DNA of 64,000 nt, taken from an uncultured Clostridia bacterium (lineage in GTDB: Bacteria > Bacillota > Clostridia > Lachnospirales > Lachnospiraceae). The stretch spans positions 1 through 64,000 of the forward strand of contig CAOKDX010000002.1 of NCBI GenBank assembly GCA_948467395.1, written 5' to 3'. The position numbers and the translations under genes are program-made. Each line of letters starts with the position of its first letter. The stretch's first letter is position 1. Positions 36,365 to 45,405 of the stretch are shown piece by piece. Under the pieces are notes generated by a model. The model worked only from the letters and a program-made list of their open reading frames with translations, made no database searches and was not told the origin of the DNA.

Positions 36365-38014
36365 TTGATCGTAACAGTAGAGAATCAGCAGATTAACTGC
36401 AAAGAGGGGACTACCTTATACGATCTGGGCAGCCGTTTTCAGGAAAATTATCCGTATCCAGTCATTGTGGCCAGGGTGAATGGGCAGATTCAGGAGCTGT
36501 ATCACAAGGTGACAGAGGGGAGCCAGATCGAATTTTGTACGATTCAGGACAGTGACGGCAACCGGGCATACATACGGGGGCTTTCCATGCTGCTTGTGAA
36601 GGCAGTAAATAAAGAGCTAAAAAGAGAAGAATATGAGCAGGTAATCATTCATTTCTGTCTTGACAGTGGATATTTCTGTCAGATCACCGGAAAAACCGTG
36701 CTGGATCAGGAGCTGCTGGACCGCATTGAAAAGAGAATGCGCAGCTATGTAGAGATGGATATTCCGTTTCAAAAACGAGTCATACGTACCAGGGATGCAG
36801 AGAAGCTATTTGACAGCCTGAATATGAAGGCGAAGAGCAAACTCATGGAATACCGGAGAAATTCCCGGATGACAGTATATGATCTGGGAAATTTTACAGA
36901 CTATTATTATGGAGCAATGCCCTACAGCACTTCCATCCTCAAATATTTTGAATTAAAACCCTTTGAAGATGGTTTTGTCTTTGTGGCTCCCAAACGGCAG
37001 GCGCCCACCTCCATGCCGGATTTCTGCCCAAGCATCAAACAATACAAGACGATGCAGATGGCAAATGAATGGCACAGAAAGCTCCAGGTATCCACGGTGG
37101 GTGAACTCAATGAAGCTATTGTCAGGGGAAAGATGCAGGAATTGATGCTGACCCAGGAAGCGCTGCATGAAAAGCGGATTGGCGACATTGCAGTGGAGAT
37201 TGCTGAGAAGGGATCCCGTATCATTACGATTGCAGGGCCTTCTTCATCAGGGAAAACAACATTCTCATATCGTCTGTCTACCCAGCTGAAAACACTTGGG
37301 CTGACACCGTATCCCATTGCCCTGGATGATTATTTTGTAAACCGGGTGGATACACCGAAGGACAAGGATGGCAGATATGACTATGAGTGTCTGGAGGCCA
37401 TTGACATCAAACAGTTCAATGCCGACCTGACATCGCTTCTTGCCGGCAAGCCGGTTCAGCTGCCCACCTATAATTTCATTACGGGAAACCGTGAATATGA
37501 TAAGCCCGTTCTGCAGCTGGGGGAAAGCGATATACTTGTTATCGAGGGGATCCACGGACTCAATGACAAGCTGACATATGCCATCCCACAGGAGGACAAA
37601 TTTAAGATATATATCAGCGCCCTCACCACATTGAACCTGGATGTACATAACCGGATCCCCACATCGGAAGCCCGCCTGATCCGCCGTATCATACGGGATG
37701 CCAGGACACGGGGAAATTCGGCCCAGAAGACCATCTCTATGTGGGATTCGGTGAGAAAGGGAGAACAGGAGAATATCTTTCCTTTTCAGGAACAGGCGGA
37801 TGCCATGTTCAATTCGGCGCTGATCTATGAGCTGGCCGCCATGAAGCTCTATGCGGACCCGGTTCTCTTTCAGGTGCCCAGGGAATCAAAGGAATATGCA
37901 GAGGCACAGCGCCTGTTGAAATTCCTGGATTATTTTATTCCCATCGATCCCCACGATGTTCCGCTAAATTCTATCTTGCGCGAATTTATCGGCGGTGGTA
38001 TACTTTTGAATTAG
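36365..38014 (+). CDS. TGS-domain uridine kinase-like protein
   Basis: 549 aa. An N-terminal TGS domain (TVENQQINCKEGTTLYDLG, to about 65) and a threonyl-tRNA-synthetase-like second domain (to about 210; GYFCQITGKTVLDQ) precede a P-loop kinase with Walker A GPSSSGKTT near 291-299 and uridine kinase/PRK motifs (ALDDYFVNR; YDYECLEAID; VIEGIHGLN). The kinase part resembles uridine kinases; the fused front is a synthetase relic common in Clostridia. The true substrate is unproven. The start is TTG 36365 with GGGGGTG upstream; the frame extends further into trmK but without a site. The rnpB promoter lies inside its 3' end. Confidence 0.87.
   Translation: MIVTVENQQINCKEGTTLYDLGSRFQENYPYPVIVARVNGQIQELYHKVTEGSQIEFCTIQDSDGNRAYIRGLSMLLVKAVNKELKREEYEQVIIHFCLDSGYFCQITGKTVLDQELLDRIEKRMRSYVEMDIPFQKRVIRTRDAEKLFDSLNMKAKSKLMEYRRNSRMTVYDLGNFTDYYYGAMPYSTSILKYFELKPFEDGFVFVAPKRQAPTSMPDFCPSIKQYKTMQMANEWHRKLQVSTVGELNEAIVRGKMQELMLTQEALHEKRIGDIAVEIAEKGSRIITIAGPSSSGKTTFSYRLSTQLKTLGLTPYPIALDDYFVNRVDTPKDKDGRYDYECLEAIDIKQFNADLTSLLAGKPVQLPTYNFITGNREYDKPVLQLGESDILVIEGIHGLNDKLTYAIPQEDKFKIYISALTTLNLDVHNRIPTSEARLIRRIIRDARTRGNSAQKTISMWDSVRKGEQENIFPFQEQADAMFNSALIYELAAMKLYADPVLFQVPRESKEYAEAQRLLKFLDYFIPIDPHDVPLNSILREFIGGGILLN
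37976..38004 (+). promoter_or_regulatory. promoter of rnpB, inside the kinase gene
   Basis: TTGCGC (37976-37981), 17 bases, TATACT (37999-38004). Transcription would start near 38011, about 16 bases before the mature RNase P RNA, which overlaps no other function. Confidence 0.65.
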
Positions 38015-38026
38015 CCCAGTCTGATT

Positions 38027-38376
38027 ATGAGCAGCACAGGTGATCGCACCCGTTCAGACGAAAGGGAACGGGTGAGGAAAGTCCGGGCTTCACAGGGCAG
38101 GATGCCGGATAACGTCCGGTGGAGGTGACTCCCAGGCAAGTGCAACAGAAATATACCGCCACGGTATGCCGTGGTAAGGGTGGAATGGCGGGGTAAGAGC
38201 CCACCGCCTCACTGGTAACAGGGAGGGCATATGTAAACCCCATCCGAAGCAAGACCGAACAGAGAGCGATACGGCGGCCCGTCGTGCTTTCGGGTAGGTC
38301 GCTAGAGCCTGCTGGCAACAGCAGGTCCAGATAGATGATCACTCAACGACAGAACCCGGCTTATCGTGCTGCTCAT
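38027..38376 (+). ncRNA. rnpB: RNase P RNA, class A
   Basis: Catalytic RNA of RNase P that trims the 5' ends of tRNA precursors. The 5' end ATGAGCAGCAC (38027-38037) pairs with GTGCTGCTCAT (38366-38376) to form P1. The conserved core GAGGAAAGTCCGGGCT is near 38081, AGTGCAACAGAAATATACCGCC (class A-like) near 38139, and the 3' core ACAGAACCCGGCTTAT near 38350. About 350 nt in length. No T-run terminator follows before the aminopeptidase gene, so read-through is possible. Confidence 0.95.
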
Positions 38377-38401
38377 ATTGACAGAAAGGACAGTGTAAAA
38401 A

Positions 38402-40378
38402 TTGATAGAAGAGAGATATGGACTCTGCCTGGAACGGATCCGCGGCCTCATGGATGAGGATATGGGGATTTATACGGATTATATCCGCCGGTCGGCCATG
38501 CTGTTCCACCAGATAGCGCTGTTGTTTGCCGATACAGCACCGGATTATGTCCGGCTGAACAGACAGATCTATCAGGATATAGAGGGCGGCGCCTATGACA
38601 CATCATATGCCAATCCCGCCTATGCGGCAAAGCAGTTTGGCGAAAAGACAGGACGGTATCTGTGCTGGTTTTACACGAAATGCCGCGATGCCATTATCCC
38701 CGCCTATGAGAAGGAGCTCTATGAGGTGACCATCCGGATGGAGCTGTTTCTTCAGGCTGTGACCGTACTTCAGACGGAGGAAGACAAGGAACGATGTCTC
38801 AAAGAGACAATTTATTACTTTGTCCATGACTATGATGAAGAGCAGATGGAGACAAATATCCGGCGGATGCTCTGCCCGGAGGAATCCCTCGTATATGAAA
38901 TCGTGATGAACAGTGATCTTACGGATCCCGCTTATCTGTACCGTTACGGGGACTATATAACAGAGAATGAAAAAAGGATTTCCGGATATCTGTCAAAACT
39001 TCCCAAGGAGACATTAGCGGAAATGGCTTCTACTTATACGGAAGGCTTCCGGAAGGGGTTTGAGATCGCAGGGATCGATCTCTCGAAGAAAAAAGCGGTG
39101 CAGATCCGCTACCACATCGGATTTGAGCCTATGGTGCGTCAGGCTGTTTATCAGTTTGAAAAAATGGGTTTAAAACCTATTTTTTCCAGAAGGAATGGGG
39201 TGTCGTGCACATCGCCGAACCGGCAGTTTCCCTATGACCACCGTTACGACGATGCCCTTTTCTTGAACAAAGCGCTGACACAGCAGCGGTTGAAATCCGC
39301 GGAAAAAATCTACGAGAGATACAAGGAAGAGGCTGCCGCATACGCTGGACCAGCCGTTATCGAAGTATTTGGAGAGAAGCTGTTCGTCCCGGAGACAAAG
39401 AAAGAGAGCCCGTCTTACAACAAGGAGCAGGAAAAACTGTCCGTGGAATATACAAGGGATTTTTCCCTGATCCAGAACCGGTATATTCCCCAGGACTCTT
39501 ACAGCTTTACGATCATAGCCTATCCCATTCCGGATATCGGGGAACGTTTTGAAGAAATCTTCCAGGCAGTGGTGGAGGTCAACACTCTGGATATGGAGAA
39601 GTACAAAGAGATCCAGCAGGCTCTGATCGACGCACTGGATCAGGGAGAATACGTGAGCGTGACAGGCCGTGGCGGAAACCGGACGGACCTGAAGGTTATG
39701 CTCCACCATTTACAGGATCCTCAGAGGCAGACGAACTTTGAAAATTGTCTTGCAGATGTGAATATTCCTGTGGGCGAGGTATTTACTTCCCCCCAGCTGA
39801 CCGGGACGGAGGGAGTCCTTCATGTGACACAGGTATATCTCAACGAACTCTGTTACAAGAATCTGGAGCTGGTGTTTGAGGACGGCATGATCAGGGAGTT
39901 CACCTGTTCCAATTATGAGTCAGAAGAAGAGAACAGGAAATATATAAAGGAAAATGTGCTGCACAACAGGCAGACCCTTCCCATGGGTGAATTTGCTATC
40001 GGGACAAATACGACAGCCTTTGTGATGGGAAGGAAATTTGGCATAGAGGCAAAGCTGCCCATCCTTATTGCTGAGAAGACGGGCCCGCACTTTGCGGTAG
40101 GAGACACCTGTTATTCCATGAGCGAGGATGTGGTTCTGCACAATCCAGATGGCAAAGAGATTGCAGCCAAGGAAAATGAGTGCTCCGCCCTGCGCCACAC
40201 GGATATTTCCCAAGCATATTTTAACTGTCATACAGATATTACGATACCATATGACGAGCTGGGGGATATTGTAGTCCATACAAAGACAGGGCAGGCGATA
40301 CCTCTGATCCGGCAGGGGAGATTTGTCCTTCCCGGCACAGAGAGCCTGAATGCAGTATTAGATGAAATAAGTGAATAA
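38402..40378 (+). CDS. M29-family aminopeptidase (large form)
   Basis: 658 aa. The C-terminal half is an M29 (thermophilic AmpS/PepS-type) leucyl aminopeptidase: metal-binding Glu in GEVFTSPQ (near 459), EFAIGTNT (near 530) and [15 protein letters not shown] (near 560), where His and Asp complete the cobalt/zinc site. The first 270 residues are a helical extension unlike short M29 enzymes, as seen in other Lachnospiraceae. The start is TTG 38402 with AAAGGA 11 bases upstream. It follows rnpB and leads into purE after 16 bases. Confidence 0.88.
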   Translation: MIEERYGLCLERIRGLMDEDMGIYTDYIRRSAMLFHQIALLFADTAPDYVRLNRQIYQDIEGGAYDTSYANPAYAAKQFGEKTGRYLCWFYTKCRDAIIPAYEKELYEVTIRMELFLQAVTVLQTEEDKERCLKETIYYFVHDYDEEQMETNIRRMLCPEESLVYEIVMNSDLTDPAYLYRYGDYITENEKRISGYLSKLPKETLAEMASTYTEGFRKGFEIAGIDLSKKKAVQIRYHIGFEPMVRQAVYQFEKMGLKPIFSRRNGVSCTSPNRQFPYDHRYDDALFLNKALTQQRLKSAEKIYERYKEEAAAYAGPAVIEVFGEKLFVPETKKESPSYNKEQEKLSVEYTRDFSLIQNRYIPQDSYSFTIIAYPIPDIGERFEEIFQAVVEVNTLDMEKYKEIQQALIDALDQGEYVSVTGRGGNRTDLKVMLHHLQDPQRQTNFENCLADVNIPVGEVFTSPQLTGTEGVLHVTQVYLNELCYKNLELVFEDGMIREFTCSNYESEEENRKYIKENVLHNRQTLPMGEFAIGTNTTAFVMGRKFGIEAKLPILIAEKTGPHFAVGDTCYSMSEDVVLHNPDGKEIAAKENECSALRHTDISQAYFNCHTDITIPYDELGDIVVHTKTGQAIPLIRQGRFVLPGTESLNAVLDEISE

Positions 40379-40394
40379 ATGGAGGAAAAGTATT

Positions 40395-40907
40395 ATGGGT
40401 AAAGTAGGTATACTGATGGGGAGCGATTCGGATCTTCCGGTTATGAAAAAGGCGGCAGATATGCTGGAGAAATTTGGTGTCGAATATGAGATGACGATCA
40501 TCTCTGCGCACCGGATGCCGGACGTCTTCGTAGAATATGCCACAAGGGCAGAGGAGAGGGGAATTGAGGTGATTATCGCCGGCGCAGGCGGGGCAGCCCA
40601 TCTTCCGGGAATGTGTGCTGCGCTGTTTGATCTTCCAGTAATTGGAATTCCCATTCATACAAAGAGTCTTGGCGGTGTGGACAGCCTGTATTCCATTGTT
40701 CAGATGCCGTCGGGCATCCCGGTTGCCACAGTTGCCATTGACGGGGCGGCCAATGCGGCGATACTGGCAGCGAAGATTCTCTCTGTATCCGATCCGGAAC
40801 TCCGCAAAAAGCTGAAGGCTTATAAAGCCGAAATGAAAGAGGGTGTTCAGGTGAAAGCAGAAAAGCTTCGCCAGCTCGGTCATGACGCCTATATAGAACA
40901 AATGTAA
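40395..40907 (+). CDS. purE: N5-CAIR mutase
   Basis: 170 aa. Converts N5-CAIR to CAIR in purine synthesis. [25 protein letters not shown] (His45-type catalytic) and [12 protein letters not shown] are the class I PurE motifs. GGAGG nine bases before ATG 40395. It is apart from the other purine genes (6740-9674) and no purK lies beside it here. A very strong terminator follows at 40925. Confidence 0.97.
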   Translation: MGKVGILMGSDSDLPVMKKAADMLEKFGVEYEMTIISAHRMPDVFVEYATRAEERGIEVIIAGAGGAAHLPGMCAALFDLPVIGIPIHTKSLGGVDSLYSIVQMPSGIPVATVAIDGAANAAILAAKILSVSDPELRKKLKAYKAEMKEGVQVKAEKLRQLGHDAYIEQM

Positions 40908-40924
40908 TAAAGCCTGGGATCAGA

Positions 40925-40965
40925 TCCCCAAAGTCCGCAATACAACCGGACTTTGGGGACTTTTT
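40925..40965 (+). terminator. strong terminator after purE
   Basis: A perfect 13-bp stem, TCCCCAAAGTCCG (40925-40937) and CGGACTTTGGGGA (40947-40959), loop CAATACAAC, then CTTTTT. Confidence 0.93.
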
Positions 40966-40995
40966 ATCTGATAGGAAAGACCGTCTTGTGCGGAG

Positions 40996-41051
40996 CAAGG
41001 ATCAGCTTTGCTGATTCTTGGAGCGTCGCGATTTTCAGTCGACGCTTTTTT
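40996..41051 (+). terminator. tandem hairpins, the second a terminator
   Basis: CAAGGATCAGC (40996-41006) pairs with GCTGATTCTTG (41010-41020), one wobble, loop TTT, no T-tail. Next to it AGCGTCG (41022-41028) pairs with CGACGCT (41040-41046), running into TTTTTT (41046-41051) that overlaps the minus-strand stop of the carboxypeptidase gene. Both the T-tail and the orientation point to plus-strand termination, thirty bases after an already strong terminator. Confidence 0.65.
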
Positions 41052-42246
41052 AAATCATAAACATTTTCTTCAGAGAGAGAAGCAGCATATCCACATAGCC
41101 GGCCTCTTTCACATCCTGTCTGGCAAGAATGGGCATACTCCCAATCTCCGCTCCGTTATAGGTGTATATGATGGAACCCACCTCGTCTCCGGTTTTAACA
41201 GGTGCGGTTATATTTTTGTAACTCACCATTTTCTTTATGTCCGCCGCATTGTATTCGGAAGTAAAGGTATGGGTAAATTTTGTCTTTGGGTAGACTGCAA
41301 TCTCGGATGGAATCCCGTTTTTAATGCGCAGCGGTTCCCATTTCATATCGGCATAATCATCTTCGTATGTACTGCAGTTGGCAAATCCATAATCTAAAAG
41401 TGCCTGTGCCTCGGTAAACCGGACTTTATGATCCGGAGCGGCCATAATGACGGCGATGAGATTCAGGCCGTCCCGTCTGGCCGTGGCGCTGAGACAATAT
41501 TTTGCCTTACTGGTGGAACCTGTCTTTAATCCGGTTATGCCATCATAGAAACGCACCAGCTTATTTGTATTTGTCAGGCCGAATTCGGTCTCGCCTTTTT
41601 TGGTTTTGTGGGTGATGGAATCCATCCAGACAGTGGAATAATCAGATATCTGCGGGTGCTCCATGATCAGCTCCCTTGACATCAGGGCGACGTCATAGGC
41701 ACTGGAGAAGTGCCCGGATTTGATATCATCGTCCAGACCACTGCAGTTTTTAAACTGGGTATGCTTCATACCAAGCTCTTTGGCTTTCTGGTTCATCATC
41801 TTTACGAAATTCTGTTCCGAACCGGCAATTTTCTCTGCCATGGCCACGGCCGCGTCATTGGCGCTGGCGATACTGATGCATTTGATCATGGTATTGACTG
41901 TCTGTGTTTCCTGCGGCTCAAGAAATACCTGGGAACCGCCCATGCTGGCGGCATATTCACTGACTGTTACGGAATCCTCCAGAGAAATTTTTCCCTGTTC
42001 GATCGCATCAAAGATCAATGTCAGAGTCATGATCTTAGTGATACTGGCGGGAACCAGTTCGGTATCTTTATTCTTCTCAAAAATGATTTCCCCTGTATTA
42101 CCCTCTATAAGGACAGCAGCTTTCGCTGAAATATTGACAGCAGAACCGGAAGCGCCGGTATCCGTTGTTTCGGCACGCGATCCGGTGGCGGCAGCGAGTG
42201 GAATCATCATGAAAAGAAGGGCGGTAAGCCATATTAGTTTTTTCAT
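41050..42246 (-). CDS. D-alanyl-D-alanine carboxypeptidase (PBP5/DacF type)
   Basis: 398 aa. Trims terminal D-Ala from peptidoglycan pentapeptides outside the membrane. A signal peptide (1-25) precedes the S11 motifs: Ser68 in SITK (68-71), SAN (128-130) and KTG (241-243). The C-terminal PBP5-type beta domain (about 295-390) includes YKNITAPVKTGDEVGSI. AGGAGG precedes the ATG. Monocistronic, with its promoter at 42269-42297. Relatives include DacF, expressed in sporulation, and DacA; I cannot tell which role applies. Confidence 0.94.
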   Translation of the reverse strand: MKKLIWLTALLFMMIPLAAATGSRAETTDTGASGSAVNISAKAAVLIEGNTGEIIFEKNKDTELVPASITKIMTLTLIFDAIEQGKISLEDSVTVSEYAASMGGSQVFLEPQETQTVNTMIKCISIASANDAAVAMAEKIAGSEQNFVKMMNQKAKELGMKHTQFKNCSGLDDDIKSGHFSSAYDVALMSRELIMEHPQISDYSTVWMDSITHKTKKGETEFGLTNTNKLVRFYDGITGLKTGSTSKAKYCLSATARRDGLNLIAVIMAAPDHKVRFTEAQALLDYGFANCSTYEDDYADMKWEPLRIKNGIPSEIAVYPKTKFTHTFTSEYNAADIKKMVSYKNITAPVKTGDEVGSIIYTYNGAEIGSMPILARQDVKEAGYVDMLLLSLKKMFMI

Positions 42247-42268
42247 TGGGACCTCCTGCTTTGACTAT

Positions 42269-42297
42269 ATATCATACATATGAAGATCATATGGCAA
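42269..42297 (-). promoter_or_regulatory. candidate promoter of the carboxypeptidase gene
   Basis: Read on the minus strand: TTGCCA (42292-42297), 17 bases, TGATAT (42269-42274). The -35 overlaps the inverted repeat at 42292. Confidence 0.45.
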
Positions 42298-42322
42298 ATA
42301 TGCCAGGCAATTATGCCAGGCA
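42292..42322. repeat. short inverted and direct repeats between divergent genes
   Basis: TGGCA-AATA-TGCCA (42292-42305) is a perfect palindrome with a four-base spacer. ATGCCAGGCA occurs at 42300-42309 and again at 42313-42322. They lie between the two divergent promoters and could be an operator. Confidence 0.4.
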
Positions 42323-42352
42323 GTTTTTTGCAGAATGGTGATAATATTTTGC

Positions 42353-42382
42353 TTGACGACAGGACGAAGAACGATTTATACT
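42353..42382 (+). promoter_or_regulatory. promoter of the carboxylesterase gene
   Basis: TTGACG (42353-42358), 18 bases, TATACT (42377-42382), 58 bases before the start. Confidence 0.6.
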
Positions 42383-42439
42383 GAATATAACTGAGCTATT
42401 GACAGAAGAAATGACAGGAACAGCAGGAGAGTGATGAAT

Positions 42440-44428
42440 ATGAATAAGAGAATAAGGAGAATCTGTGTAATCATTCTGATTTTGTCCCTCTTTTTAGGCA
42501 GTACGATAGGACTTTACCGTCCCTCGAATGAACCATCGGAGGCGGCCACCGTAAAGAAAACCGGGAGGATTGGATATACAGTTAAGAAGGGCAAAACAAA
42601 AAATATAAAATACATTGTTAAAAATAGTTCGCTGAAGAAGAAAAAGAAAAAAAAGAGCGCCGGCCTTACGTGGAAGTCGGATTCACCGAAGACAGTAAAG
42701 GTAATAAAAAACGAAAAGATCCGTGGCATGAAGGCAGGAAAAACTTATATCCGTGGGTATAATAAAAAGAATAAAAATGTCATATCCATATATGTCACCG
42801 TTCAGCCGCCCTCCAAACCAAAGCTGATACGGACTACGTCTTACGGCAGGGTGAAGGGAAAGAAGAACAGCGCCGGAACAGCCATGATCTGGTATGGCAT
42901 TCCTTATGGTGCCGATACCAGCGGCGAAAACCGTTGGAGGGCTCCCCGGCCTGTGGAGGCATGGAGCGGTGTGAAAAAAGCGCGGTCAAAGAGAAAGGGA
43001 GCTGTAAAGGCATCCGGTGATTCCTATACGGGGACGGAGGATTGTCTTTATGTGAATATTTACCGCCCCTACTCAAAGAAAAAAGAACTTCCGGTACTGG
43101 TTTATCTTCACGGAGGCAGTAACAATTCCGGAACGGCAAACACCGATTTCTCAAAGCTGGCAGTGAAGACGGACAGTGTAATCGTGACAGTATCCTTCCG
43201 TCTTGGAGCCTTTGGCTTTTTGAGCCACCCCGCCCTTCAGAACGGCACGCCGGAGGAAAACAGCGGTAATTTTTCACTGCTGGACATCAGACAGGCTCTG
43301 TGCTGGGTCAGGGATGAGATCGGCAGTTTTGGCGGCGATGCCGGGAATGTGACGCTTTCCGGCTTTTCTGCAGGCGCCAGGGATACTCTTATGTGTATGA
43401 TCTCACCAGTGATGCAGGGATTGTTTCACAAGGCGGTGATTTTGAGCGGCGGTATGACCGTCAGCACCCCGAAGGAGGGAAAGCTCTCCGCTGAGAAAAA
43501 GCTGGCGGCTGTCCTTGTGGAACGGGGACTGTATGCCAAAAAGTCAGAGGCGCTGCGGTATATACAGTCAGCTCCGCTGGAAAGGGTTCGGGAACTGTTC
43601 TACAGTCTCACGACGAAAGAGATTGCCCAGATGTATAAGACATTTAATCTGAGGATGGATAATTTCCCCCAGGGATTTACCGATGGCGTTGTCCTGCCGG
43701 GTGAGGGGTTCTCGGCTATCTCTTCCGGGGCATATAACCGGGTTCCGGTTGTACTGGGCAGTGACGCCACGGAATTTTCTTCCTTTGCCTGGAAGGATGA
43801 TTCATTTTTTTCCTATGATACTATATTCGATACTATGATATTTGACACCATGAACCTCCTCGGCAAGGGGATTAAATACGGCAGCCAGCTGCAGTCGGCA
43901 TATAATGTGGAAAAGACAGCGGAATTGTTATCCCGCGATGCCGGCCACGAGGCGATTTATGCATTCCGTTTCTGCTGGGGAACAAATGCCAGTGTGACAG
44001 ATTCTTTTTATAGCCAGTATATCGGGGCCTATCATGGCGCCAGCAGGGACTTTTTAAGAGGAGTATATACAAATAATAAAGAATATTCGCCCGATGTTAT
44101 TTCCCTGGAAAACAAAAAGGGAAGACAGGCACTGACCACGCAGATGCGCCGGTATATCAAAAACTTCCTGTGGGAGGGCAATCCCAATGACGCCTCCCTC
44201 ACCAGATGGAATGTTTGGAGCAACCGGGAGAGCAGCAAAAAGATTATGAACTTTAATGCGGGAAAGCGGAAGGTTACATCAAAGATGTCGGCGGAGAAAT
44301 ACGATCAGAATTTGATTCTGTATGCCATGTCTAAAAATCTCACGACGCAGGAATTTGGTTTTCTCACGAATACAGTATTAGAGGGACGTTACTTTATGCC
44401 TTCTTCATTTCTCGCAATGTATAAATAA
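42440..44428 (+). CDS. exported carboxylesterase with Ig-like N-terminal domain
   Basis: 662 aa, predicted outside the cell: signal sequence 1-28 (ICVIILILSLFLGSTIGLY). Residues 40-125 look like a BIG2-type bacterial Ig domain (LTWKSDSPKTVKV, IRGMKAGKTYI), very rich in lysine with a run of seven. The rest is a type B carboxylesterase: oxyanion hole YLHGGSNNSG, nucleophile in GFSAGARD (Ser near 309), acid loop SDATEFSS and a late His in YHGASRDF. Acid and His positions are less sure. Start: ATGs at 42434 and 42440 both fit AGGAG (42425-42429); I chose the second for spacing. Likely wall-associated; substrate unknown. Confidence 0.83.
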   Translation: MNKRIRRICVIILILSLFLGSTIGLYRPSNEPSEAATVKKTGRIGYTVKKGKTKNIKYIVKNSSLKKKKKKKSAGLTWKSDSPKTVKVIKNEKIRGMKAGKTYIRGYNKKNKNVISIYVTVQPPSKPKLIRTTSYGRVKGKKNSAGTAMIWYGIPYGADTSGENRWRAPRPVEAWSGVKKARSKRKGAVKASGDSYTGTEDCLYVNIYRPYSKKKELPVLVYLHGGSNNSGTANTDFSKLAVKTDSVIVTVSFRLGAFGFLSHPALQNGTPEENSGNFSLLDIRQALCWVRDEIGSFGGDAGNVTLSGFSAGARDTLMCMISPVMQGLFHKAVILSGGMTVSTPKEGKLSAEKKLAAVLVERGLYAKKSEALRYIQSAPLERVRELFYSLTTKEIAQMYKTFNLRMDNFPQGFTDGVVLPGEGFSAISSGAYNRVPVVLGSDATEFSSFAWKDDSFFSYDTIFDTMIFDTMNLLGKGIKYGSQLQSAYNVEKTAELLSRDAGHEAIYAFRFCWGTNASVTDSFYSQYIGAYHGASRDFLRGVYTNNKEYSPDVISLENKKGRQALTTQMRRYIKNFLWEGNPNDASLTRWNVWSNRESSKKIMNFNAGKRKVTSKMSAEKYDQNLILYAMSKNLTTQEFGFLTNTVLEGRYFMPSSFLAMYK

Positions 44429-44463
44429 CCGGCGGAAGGCCGGACACGGAACAGGGGGAGCTA

Positions 44464-45294
44464 ATGGAATACCTGATATTCACCGGTGTGGTGCTGGCTG
44501 TACTGTTACTGTTATATGGGTATGGATTGAATTATGCATTGAAGACGGAATATTACACCGTAACCTCTCCAGGTCTCAGGAAGGACATAAGGATTGTACT
44601 CCTGACAGATCTTCATGCATGTGAATACGGACCGGGCAACAGCCGGCTTCTGGATAAAATAAATGATCTGTCCCCTAAATTTATCTGTATTGCCGGGGAT
44701 ATGACCGTAAAGGGCGGGAAAAATACAGAAACCGTACTGACCTTTCTCCGCCGGCTGGTACAACGGTATCCCGTTTATTACGCACCGGGGAATCATGAGA
44801 TCCGTATGACGGACCATAATGAGTACCGGCGCAGGCTGCAGGAGATGGGGATACACTATCTGGAAAACAAGATCATGCCATTGGAAAATAATATCTGCAT
44901 TGCCGGACTGGATATGCCGGAATACTGGTATCATAAGTTCTGGCAGAAGAGAGTATGTTCTCCGGAATACATAGAGGAACTGCTGGGCCGCCGGCGGAAA
45001 GGGGCATATACAATACTACTGGCACACAATCCGGAATATTTCCCCTGTTATGCAGAGTGGGGAGCTGACCTGACCTTAAGCGGGCATGTCCACGGCGGCA
45101 TGGCAAGACTGCCGTTTGTGGGCGGTGTTATCTCTCCTTCCCTCCGGCTCTTTCCCAAATACGATGCCGGACAGTATGAATATCGGGGAAGGTATATGAT
45201 CCTCAGCCGCGGGCTCGGACTTCATGATATTAAATTCCGTTTCTTTAATGTTCCCGAGATCAGCTGCATAAAATTGCAGAAAACGGAAGATTAA
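44464..45294 (+). CDS. membrane-anchored metallophosphoesterase
   Basis: 276 aa. An N-terminal membrane segment (residues 3-22) precedes a YkuE/YaeI-type phosphoesterase. The dimetal motifs are LLTDLHACEYG (Asp-His), AGDMT, YYAPGNHEI, LLAHNP and LSGHVHGGMARLP. Family members act on UDP-sugar lipids or cyclic and phosphate esters; the substrate is not known. GGGGGAG site six bases before the ATG, 35 bases after the esterase stop, so likely same operon. Confidence 0.9.
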   Translation: MEYLIFTGVVLAVLLLLYGYGLNYALKTEYYTVTSPGLRKDIRIVLLTDLHACEYGPGNSRLLDKINDLSPKFICIAGDMTVKGGKNTETVLTFLRRLVQRYPVYYAPGNHEIRMTDHNEYRRRLQEMGIHYLENKIMPLENNICIAGLDMPEYWYHKFWQKRVCSPEYIEELLGRRRKGAYTILLAHNPEYFPCYAEWGADLTLSGHVHGGMARLPFVGGVISPSLRLFPKYDAGQYEYRGRYMILSRGLGLHDIKFRFFNVPEISCIKLQKTED

Positions 45295-45405
45295 AACAAA
45301 AATGCCACAAATATCATTTAAGATTGGTAAAGTCTGGCTGGAGACGCAGGATTACCATCCGGTACAATAATAAACAGAGGAGGCAGGCGCTGCCTGGTTA
45401 ATGAA

